Source: Calditrichota bacterium (GTDB taxonomy: Bacteria; Calditrichota; Calditrichia; Calditrichales; Calditrichaceae). From it: a stretch of DNA of 14,473 bases. The position numbers and the translations under genes were made by a program. The stretch covers positions 1 to 14,473 of the forward strand of contig JAJRSN010000249.1 in the NCBI GenBank assembly GCA_024278715.1, in the 5' to 3' direction. This document shows positions 7,752-12,919 of this stretch, piece by piece (the first letter of the stretch is position 1; every line of letters starts with the position of its first letter). The notes under the pieces were generated by a model that saw nothing but the letters and a program-made list of their open reading frames with translations, was not told where the DNA came from and made no database searches.

Positions 7752-7779
7752 ATTTTAAATAATTTTTCTCAAAATGCAA
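7752..7779 (-). promoter_or_regulatory. Sigma70-type promoter of hflX and the propeller gene
   Basis: On the minus strand TTGCAT (-35, plus-strand positions 7774-7779) and TAAAAT (-10, 7752-7757) are separated by 16 nt. The expected transcript start, near 7745, is just upstream of the AGAGAGGA ribosome site. Spacing and position fit; there is no experimental support. Confidence 0.6.
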
Positions 7780-7882
7780 GAGAAATATTTATCGCCTGTC
7801 GATTTATTTATTCACATTTAATTCAAAAAGATACGGAAGGTTCCGAATGAAACCAAAGATTAGTAAAATCCGCAAAACAACA

Positions 7883-7911
7883 AAAGGAGCGCTTCAAAAA
7901 AGCGCCCCTTT
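7883..7911 (-). terminator. Terminator of the barrel-protein gene
   Basis: The arms 7883-7894 and 7900-7911 form a 12-bp stem with a 5-nt loop. The single non-Watson-Crick position is a G-U pair only in the minus-strand RNA. On that strand the stem is followed by TGTTGTTTT. It begins 7 nt past the stop of the minus-strand gene ending at 7918. Confidence 0.85.
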
Positions 7912-7917
7912 GGTAAA

Positions 7918-8943
7918 TTATTTAAACTTGTAGAAAAAGGTTATTCGCGGAATAATGTCATTGTCCGGTTTTTGCGCGCCGTCATAAAAAACCAATTCGA
8001 TGTTCGGTATTAAATGAAGGGTCTTTAAAAACAAATAATCTAATCCAAACACCATAAAAGTGGCTTTTGCCGATGAATCGACCGGAATGTACGAAATGTT
8101 CTTTCCGTCGGTAACGGGATCAAACAACTTGTCAACCCGGCTGAAAAAGGACAGGTTTTTCTTTAAATGGTAAGTTGCGAAAGCAGAAACAAGTCGGCGA
8201 TTGACCGCGCTCTTTCCGGATTGCGTTCTGAGCTGGTTAACATACATTAATCCCGCTCTCAGAGAACTGTTCTGATAAGCCATAAAGCCCTGATAAGTAT
8301 AGCGTCTTTTGGTTTCGGGAAGAGTTTCGTAATCTCCGTAAGCTTCAAATAGAAGATTGTTTGTAACATTGTATCCCAGCGAAAGCAAGACTTTTTTACC
8401 TTTATTGTTTTCTGATTTTTGAGCGTTCCCGTTGCCGACCATAGCGTGGAAGTAAGCCTTTTGAGATGGTCCGAATTTAACTTTAACGGCAAGTCCCGTT
8501 TCTCTGGAAGAAGCCATTTTGTAAAGATCAGCCGGCGTTTTTTCCACCGCGCGGTATCCCCAGAATTTTTCGATAATATTAAAGGTAGGTGTGGGAGACG
8601 TTCCCAAAATTATTTCCGTGCTTTTGGTTTTGTATTTTAAATAGGCGTCTTTCACAAAAGGAACGGCGGCTTCTTTGGATTCAAAATCTCCCTTGTGCGC
8701 CATTTCAAGACGAAGGCGCATGGAAAAATTGTGCAGCAAGTCCTGGTCGTAAGTCAGATAAATCCGCCGAAACCAGAATCCGTTGCGATCCTTTAAATTA
8801 GAATCGTGATCGGATAGAATGTAATAGTAATCGCCGAAAACCAAGCCGCTTATTTTGCCTTTGGGCAAGGACTGCGAAAACGAAAAAAGCGGCGTGAAAA
8901 AGAATATCAAAGATAAAACCACTTTAAAAAGACGTTTATTCAT
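7918..8943 (-). CDS. Outer-membrane beta-barrel protein (porin-like)
   Basis: A 341-residue protein with a typical signal peptide (MNKRLFKVVLSLIFFFTPLFSFSQ), followed by 'GKISGLVFGDYYYIL'. It then consists of alternating hydrophobic/polar stretches rich in Tyr, Phe and Arg with short turns (for example 'GFWFRRIYLTYDQDLLHNFSMRLRLEM', read in part, and 'SLGYNVTNNLLFEAYGDY'). The last strand is 'PRITFFYKFK'. This is the pattern of a 16- to 18-stranded phosphate-selective-porin-like barrel of FCB-group bacteria. The substrate cannot be told from sequence. The ATG at 8943 is chosen because it begins the signal peptide and has AGGAGAA 6 nt upstream; an in-frame TTG at 8970 would include the ribosome site in the coding region. 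It is a single-gene unit with its own promoter and terminator. Confidence 0.85.
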   Translation of the reverse strand: MNKRLFKVVLSLIFFFTPLFSFSQSLPKGKISGLVFGDYYYILSDHDSNLKDRNGFWFRRIYLTYDQDLLHNFSMRLRLEMAHKGDFESKEAAVPFVKDAYLKYKTKSTEIILGTSPTPTFNIIEKFWGYRAVEKTPADLYKMASSRETGLAVKVKFGPSQKAYFHAMVGNGNAQKSENNKGKKVLLSLGYNVTNNLLFEAYGDYETLPETKRRYTYQGFMAYQNSSLRAGLMYVNQLRTQSGKSAVNRRLVSAFATYHLKKNLSFFSRVDKLFDPVTDGKNISYIPVDSSAKATFMVFGLDYLFLKTLHLIPNIELVFYDGAQKPDNDIIPRITFFYKFK

Positions 8944-8949
8944 AATATG

Positions 8950-8956
8950 TTCTCCT
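8950..8956 (-). promoter_or_regulatory. Ribosome binding site deciding the barrel-protein start
   Basis: AGGAGAA on the minus strand is 6 nt before the ATG at 8943. It lies inside the region that a TTG start at 8970 would make coding, so it argues for the ATG. Confidence 0.85.
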
Positions 8957-9010
8957 GTTTTGTTAGTCAATTGTTAGAAGATTAAAATAAAATATTAGTG
9001 TTTTGTTAGT
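8956..9010 (-). repeat. Pair of 12-bp direct repeats at the barrel-protein promoter
   Basis: ACTAACAAAACA (minus strand) occurs at 8999-9010, inside the promoter spacer, and again at 8956-8967, next to the ribosome site. The copies are offset by 43 bp, about four helical turns. They could be paired binding sites for a regulator, or chance repetition in AT-rich DNA. Confidence 0.55.
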
Positions 9011-9020
9011 ATAGTGTCAA
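8992..9020 (-). promoter_or_regulatory. Near-consensus sigma70 promoter of the barrel-protein gene
   Basis: On the minus strand TTGACA (9015-9020) and TAATAT (8992-8997) are separated by exactly 17 nt. Transcription should begin near 8985, giving a leader of about 40 nt. The first copy of a 12-bp direct repeat lies in the spacer. Confidence 0.8.
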
Positions 9021-9071
9021 AACTTTATTAAAATACCGGATCAAATTTTTAACCAGAATTGCGAATATTGC

Positions 9072-9193
9072 TCGGATTACACGGCGGAGAATATCTCTTT
9101 TGCAGTAACGGAGCGGTTATGTGATAGCCTAGTGAGGTAACTTTGACCGTTCCGCTGCGCGGCAACAGAACTGTTATTTATTGCGTAATCCGA
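9072..9193. repeat. Nested inverted-repeat element, possible small mobile repeat or structured RNA
   Basis: TCGGATTAC (9072-9080) and GTAATCCGA (9185-9193) form 9-bp perfect terminal inverted repeats. Inside, 9109-9119 pairs with 9144-9154 (11 bp with G-U pairs) and GCAG (9102-9105) with CTGC (9155-9158). AACAG/CTGTT (9164-9175) makes a further small hairpin. The element is about half G+C, while both flanks are strongly AT-rich. No target-site duplication is evident. On the minus strand about 37 codons are open between stops placed at the element ends, without a good start; this is not called as a gene. No match to a B12 riboswitch consensus is seen. Confidence 0.5.
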
Positions 9194-9448
9194 TTATTTT
9201 TTAAATTAAATTATCCGATGAGTAATTTTGATTTATTTACGAGTGACAAAAGCGATTTGATTTGAAATAAGAACAACGATTTTATTGAGCTTTAAAAAAA
9301 GAAAAAGATACCGTCGGGCGTCTGATGATGTTAAATTCAAAACTTTCAAAAAAATGACGATAGTGAGTTGAATTAGATTTTCGAAATCGTGAAAATATTC
9401 TTAAATTATATATTCCATTTAAAAAAAGGCGAGGAGAGTAAATAGATT
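9194..9448 (+). other. AT-rich leader upstream of the mutase operon
   Basis: About 255 bases without a supported gene. A weak promoter candidate is TTGAAT at 9368-9373 with GAAAAT 17 nt downstream, and an interrupted dyad GATTT-TCG-AAATC (9376-9388) lies between the two boxes. The segment ends in GGCGAGGAGAG, the likely ribosome site for the gene at 9449. A 15-residue open frame starting at 9218 has no ribosome site and is not called. No riboswitch consensus was recognised. Confidence 0.4.
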
Positions 9449-10411
9449 ATGGGCAAAAAAAGTTTGATTGAACAGCAAAAAGCAAAATGGGAAGGCACAA
9501 CCCTTAAAAAAGTTTTGGAAAGATTTCCCGAACAAAAGGAATCTTTTTCAACGAGTTCCTGGCTTCCCGTCGAACGACTTTATTTGCCTCGGCAAATGAG
9601 CGAGGAAGAGTATCTGGAACATATCGGTTTTCCGGGAGAGTACCCGTTTACCCGCGGCGTTCAGCCCACCATGTACCGCGGTCGTTTTTGGACAATGCGG
9701 CAATACGCGGGTTTTGGCACGGCTGAGGAATCGAATCAGCGTTACAAGTATCTATTGAGCCAGGGGCAGACCGGTCTTTCGGTAGCCTTCGATTTGCCCA
9801 CGCAAATCGGTTACGATTCGGACGATCCGCGCAGCGTCGGAGAGGTGGGAAAAGTGGGCGTAGCCATCGATAGTCTTGAAGATATGGAAATCCTGTTCCG
9901 GGGAATTCCCCTCGACAAGGTTTCGACTTCCATGACAATCAACGCTCCGGCTGCGGTATTGCTTGCTTTTTACATCGCCGTGGCTCAAAAACAGGGCGTT
10001 GCAAAAGAGCAGTTACGCGGCACCATTCAAAATGATATTCTTAAGGAATACATTGCACGCGGAACCTACATTTTTCCGCCTAAGCCGTCGTTGCGTTTGA
10101 TTACAAATATTTTCGAATATTGCTCCAAAGAAATTCCCAGGTGGAATACGATCAGCATTTCCGGTTACCACATTCGTGAAGCCGGTTCAACCGCGGTGCA
10201 GGAAGTGGCGTTTACTCTGGCGGACGGCATCGAATATGTTAAAGCAGCCATTAAAGTGGGGCTGGATGTGGATCAGTTTGCCGGGAGACTTTCTTTCTTT
10301 TTCAACGCCCATAACGATCTGTTTGAGGAAATCGCCAAATTCCGCGCGGCTCGCCGCATCTGGGCAAAAATAATGAAGGAAAAATTTCAGGCAAAAAAGA
10401 GAAGTCCATGA
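9449..10411 (+). CDS. Methylmalonyl-CoA mutase large subunit, N-terminal part (frame ends early)
   Basis: Catalytic TIM-barrel part of adenosylcobalamin-dependent methylmalonyl-CoA mutase, which converts (R)-methylmalonyl-CoA to succinyl-CoA. Substrate and catalytic residues are visible: Tyr86 in 'RQYAGFGTAEESN', Arg204 in 'KEYIARGTYIF' and Tyr240-His241 in 'SGYHIREAG'. These match Tyr89, Arg207 and Tyr243-His244 of the Propionibacterium enzyme with a constant offset of three. The Tyr/Arg pair indicates methylmalonyl- rather than isobutyryl-CoA specificity (Phe/Gln). The frame ends at TGA 10409-10411 after 320 residues, in the middle of a conserved barrel region ('RRIWAKIMKEKF'). The rest follows in the -1 frame. 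Sequence on both sides is intact, so this is one gene interrupted at a single point near 10393-10399. GGCGAGGA lies 13 nt before the ATG. Confidence 0.92.
   Translation: MGKKSLIEQQKAKWEGTTLKKVLERFPEQKESFSTSSWLPVERLYLPRQMSEEEYLEHIGFPGEYPFTRGVQPTMYRGRFWTMRQYAGFGTAEESNQRYKYLLSQGQTGLSVAFDLPTQIGYDSDDPRSVGEVGKVGVAIDSLEDMEILFRGIPLDKVSTSMTINAPAAVLLAFYIAVAQKQGVAKEQLRGTIQNDILKEYIARGTYIFPPKPSLRLITNIFEYCSKEIPRWNTISISGYHIREAGSTAVQEVAFTLADGIEYVKAAIKVGLDVDQFAGRLSFFFNAHNDLFEEIAKFRAARRIWAKIMKEKFQAKKRSP
10393..10399 (+). other. Slippery heptamer A AAA AAG at the mutase frame break
   Basis: In the zero frame the codons read GCA AAA AAG AGA AGT CCA TGA. A -1 slip gives GCA AAA AAG GAG AAG TCC ATG ATG CTG, restoring the conserved 'SMMLRFHTQT'. 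GCAAAAAAGAG is the same 11 bases as at the E. coli dnaX frameshift site. A Shine-Dalgarno-like AAGGA is at 10376-10380, 12 nt upstream. A hairpin CTGCGT/ACGCAG (10414-10419 with 10426-10431) lies 14 nt downstream, somewhat farther than usual. The site may equally be a missing A in an A-run. Confidence 0.6.
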
Positions 10412-11121
10412 TGCTGCGTTTTCATACGCAGACCGGCGGCAGCACGTTAACGGCGCAGCAGCCGGACAATAACATCGTTCGCGTAACCATTCAAACGTTG
10501 GCGGCTGTGCTCGGAGGAACACAGAGCCTGCACACCAACTCGCGCGATGAAGCCCTGGGACTGCCCACCGAAGATTCCGTGCGAATCGCGCTGCGTACAC
10601 AACAGATTGTGGCTTACGAGTCCGGAGTAACAAACACGGTCGATCCTCTCGCGGGTTCCTACTTTATTGAAAATTTAACCGATAAAATCGAAGAAGAGGT
10701 CAGTAAATATCTGAACAAGATTGAAACAATGGGCGGAATGGTTCAAGCCATTGAAAACGGTTATGTTCAAAAAGAAATTCAGGATGCCGCTTACAAATAT
10801 CAGCAGGAAATCGAAAAAGGCGATCGTGTTGTCGTGGGGGTTAATAAATTCACCGTCGAACAAGAGAAGCCCAAAGAAATCTTACGAGTCAATCCCCGGT
10901 TACGCAAAGTCCAATCGGAAAAATTAATGAAGCTGCGGAAAAACCGCAATAATCGGGAAACGGAAGAGGCGCTGCAGGCGTTACGGGAAGGGGCGCGCGA
11001 CGAAAGCGTTAATTTGATGCCTTTGATTCTTGACGCCGCTAAAGCTTACGCCACTTTGGGCGAGATTTGTAATGTTCTGAGAGATGAATTCGGTGAATAT
11101 CGTGAATCAATTGTACTTTGA
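10408..11121 (+). CDS. Methylmalonyl-CoA mutase large subunit, C-terminal part (-1 frame)
   Basis: A 237-residue continuation of the mutase barrel and linker: 'MMLRFHTQTGGSTLTAQQPDNN', 'LAAVLGGTQSLHTNSRDEALGLPTE', 'RTQQIVAYESGV' and 'DPLAGSYF'. The C-terminal 'VGVNKF' precedes the helical linker ending in 'EFGEYRESIVL', where two-subunit mutases stop before the separate B12-binding protein. With a -1 shift at 10399 the joined protein would be 557 residues, the normal size for the large subunit of two-subunit mutases. An ATG at 10408 overlaps the stop of the first part (ATGA), so independent translation by coupling is possible, although only a weak purine-rich AAGAGAAG stands upstream. No internal damage is visible, which argues against an old pseudogene. 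Confidence 0.9.
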   Translation: MMLRFHTQTGGSTLTAQQPDNNIVRVTIQTLAAVLGGTQSLHTNSRDEALGLPTEDSVRIALRTQQIVAYESGVTNTVDPLAGSYFIENLTDKIEEEVSKYLNKIETMGGMVQAIENGYVQKEIQDAAYKYQQEIEKGDRVVVGVNKFTVEQEKPKEILRVNPRLRKVQSEKLMKLRKNRNNRETEEALQALREGARDESVNLMPLILDAAKAYATLGEICNVLRDEFGEYRESIVL

Positions 11122-11145
11122 TTAGAAATTGGCGAGGAATAGATT

Positions 11146-11550
11146 ATGTCAAGAAAAATTCGTATTCTGATATCCAAGCCCGGTCTGGACGGTCACGACC
11201 GCGGCGCAAAATACATTGCACGCGCTTTAAAAGACGCCGGCTACGAGGTGATTTACATGGGAATTCGTCAATCTCCCGAGGCGATAGTAAAAACAGCAAT
11301 TCAGGAAGATGTGGATTTTGTGGGGTTGAGTTTGCTCTCCGGCGCACACAACGAACTATTTCCCGAAGTCGTCCGCCTTTTACGCGAGCAGGGGGCAAAT
11401 GACGTCATCGTGTTTGGCGGCGGGGTAATACCACAGGAAGATATTTCCTTTCTTAAGGAACAGGGGATTGAAGCCATCTTTACTCCGGGCACACCCATCC
11501 AAAAGGTAATTGAATTTATCGAAACCAATAAAGAAAGAGTACTCCATTGA
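11146..11550 (+). CDS. Methylmalonyl-CoA mutase small subunit, B12-binding
   Basis: A 134-residue cobalamin-binding domain that supplies the lower axial ligand to adenosylcobalamin in the two-subunit mutase. The motif 'KPGLDGHDRGAK' provides Lys11, Asp15 and the cobalt-ligating His17 (DxHxxG), followed by 'GLSLLSG' and 'VFGGGVIP', both typical of the B12-binding Rossmann fold. Length matches stand-alone small subunits, which in other mutases are fused to the barrel C-terminus. It begins 24 nt after the large-subunit stop with GGCGAGGA 7 nt before the ATG. The leader matches that of the large subunit apart from a 6-nt gap. The stop overlaps the meaB start. Confidence 0.95.
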   Translation: MSRKIRILISKPGLDGHDRGAKYIARALKDAGYEVIYMGIRQSPEAIVKTAIQEDVDFVGLSLLSGAHNELFPEVVRLLREQGANDVIVFGGGVIPQEDISFLKEQGIEAIFTPGTPIQKVIEFIETNKERVLH

Positions 11551-12509
11551 TCGGCAAATTAGTCAACGGCATTATTCACGGCGAAACGCGATCCATTGCC
11601 AGAGCCATTAGTTGGATCGAAAACGATGTTCCGCAAAAAGAGGAACTGATTGACGCTCTGTTTGAACACACCGGGCGCGCTCAGGTTATCGGAATAACCG
11701 GACCTCCGGGTTCGGGTAAAAGCAGCCTGCTGGATCGGATTATCGAACAGGAGCGGAAACGGGATAAGAAAATAGCCGTGCTGGCAATCGATCCCAGCTC
11801 GCCCTTCACGGGAGGGGCTATTCTTGGCGACCGATTGCGCATGCAGAAGCACACAGTAGATGCGGGCGTTTTTATTCGTTCCATGGCTTCGCGCGGTCAT
11901 CTGGGCGGAGTCGCAGGAGCAACTTCAGATTCGGTTAAAGTTCTTGACGCCGCGGGATTTGATTTGATTGTTATCGAAACCATCGGTGTGGGGCAAACAG
12001 AAATTGAAGTGATGAATATTGCCGATTTGGTGATGCTGGTGCTGGTTCCGGGATTGGGAGACGAGATTCAGGCGTTAAAAGCCGGAGTGATGGAAATAGG
12101 AGATATTTTTGTCGTAAACAAAGCCGATAAAGAAGAGGCAAACCGGCTGAAAGCGGAAATTGAGTACGTTTTGCATTTAAAAAGCGAAGATGAAAAAGGG
12201 GTTAAAAGCCCGATTTTTATGACGTCCGCCACAGAGAATACGGGAATTGAAGAATTGGTCAACGGATTGCACGAATATATGCAAAGAATGGGAGAAAACG
12301 GAACGTTGAGAGAAAGGCGTCGTCGTCGGGTAACATTGGAGCTGAAGAAAATCATTACCGCAAAGATTGAAGCTCATGTTCACAAATTTCTTGAAACGGG
12401 CAACAATCTGGATGTCTGGATCGATCAGATTCTTCGTAAAAAAACCTCTCCCTATAAATTGATTAACGAAAAAGTGATTCAAATTTTAAAGGAGTTAAAA
12501 GAAAAATGA
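11547..12509 (+). CDS. meaB: MeaB, methylmalonyl-CoA mutase G-protein chaperone
   Basis: G3E-family GTPase that gates cofactor loading of methylmalonyl-CoA mutase and protects it from inactivation; also annotated as ArgK. The 320-residue protein has Walker A 'GPPGSGKSS' (52-60), 'LAIDPSSPFTGGAILGDRLRM' (79-99), the MeaB-specific 'RSMASRGHLGG' (111-121), 'ETIGVGQTE' (144-152) and the base-specificity motif NKAD (191-194). It starts with TTG in a TTGA overlap with the mutase small subunit. The next residues (IGKLVNGIIHGETRSIARAI) fit the family N-terminus, so the TTG is accepted. Its position directly after the mutase is typical. Confidence 0.95.
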   Translation: MIGKLVNGIIHGETRSIARAISWIENDVPQKEELIDALFEHTGRAQVIGITGPPGSGKSSLLDRIIEQERKRDKKIAVLAIDPSSPFTGGAILGDRLRMQKHTVDAGVFIRSMASRGHLGGVAGATSDSVKVLDAAGFDLIVIETIGVGQTEIEVMNIADLVMLVLVPGLGDEIQALKAGVMEIGDIFVVNKADKEEANRLKAEIEYVLHLKSEDEKGVKSPIFMTSATENTGIEELVNGLHEYMQRMGENGTLRERRRRRVTLELKKIITAKIEAHVHKFLETGNNLDVWIDQILRKKTSPYKLINEKVIQILKELKEK

Positions 12510-12919
12510 TTCAGCAAATAAATCACATCGGGATCGCGGTTCGGTCGTTGGAAGAACGCATTCCCTTTTATCGGGATGTTCTCGGGCTGAAATATCTGGG
12601 AACGGAAGAAGTGGAAGCGCAAAAAGTGCGGGTGGCGATGTTCAGGGTCGGCGAAGTTAAAATCGAACTTTTGGAGCCGACCGAAGAAAGCAGCCCAATT
12701 GCAGGCTTTTTGGAGAAGAGAGGCGAGGGAATTCATCACATTGCCTTTCAAAGCGACAATCTTGAAAATCAGCTTTCGGATTTAAAGAATAAAGGGATTC
12801 GGCTAATCGACGAACATCCGAGAGAAGGAGCGCATGGCGCGAAAATCGCCTTTATTCACCCGAAATCGTCGGGAAAGGTATTGACCGAACTTTGTCAATC
12901 CGGGAGAACAGAAGAATGA
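12506..12919 (+). CDS. mce: Methylmalonyl-CoA epimerase
   Basis: Interconverts (S)- and (R)-methylmalonyl-CoA, linking the carboxyltransferase to the mutase. The 137-residue protein has two VOC-fold modules: 'INHIGIAVRSLEERIPFYRDVLGL' and 'GEGIHHIAFQSDN'. Likely metal ligands are His7, His77 or His78, and Glu128 in 'VLTELCQ'; 'VKIELLEPTEESSPIAGFLEKRG' is strongly family-specific. It overlaps meaB by ATGA and the next gene by ATGA, so translation of the three is coupled. Confidence 0.95.
   Translation: MIQQINHIGIAVRSLEERIPFYRDVLGLKYLGTEEVEAQKVRVAMFRVGEVKIELLEPTEESSPIAGFLEKRGEGIHHIAFQSDNLENQLSDLKNKGIRLIDEHPREGAHGAKIAFIHPKSSGKVLTELCQSGRTEE

Noticed and set aside
9072..9193. Cobalamin riboswitch or integron attC site
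   Set aside because: The B12-box and core bases of a cobalamin riboswitch are not seen, and the hairpin lacks the paired GTTRRRY/RYYYAAC ends of attC sites.
9084..9200. Minus-strand open stretch of about 37 codons inside the inverted-repeat element
   Set aside because: No start codon with a ribosome site and no recognisable protein family; its boundaries are just stops within the terminal repeats.
9218..9265. 15-residue open frame MSNFDLFTSDKSDLI
   Set aside because: No ribosome site, very short, and in AT-rich DNA where such frames arise by chance.
10187..10633. 148-residue open frame on the minus strand across the mutase frame break
   Set aside because: It is antisense to the conserved mutase sequence, has a biased composition and resembles no family.
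9449..11121. Mutase large subunit as an old pseudogene
   Set aside because: Only one disruption is present; all active-site residues, length and ribosome site are intact and the downstream operon is undamaged.
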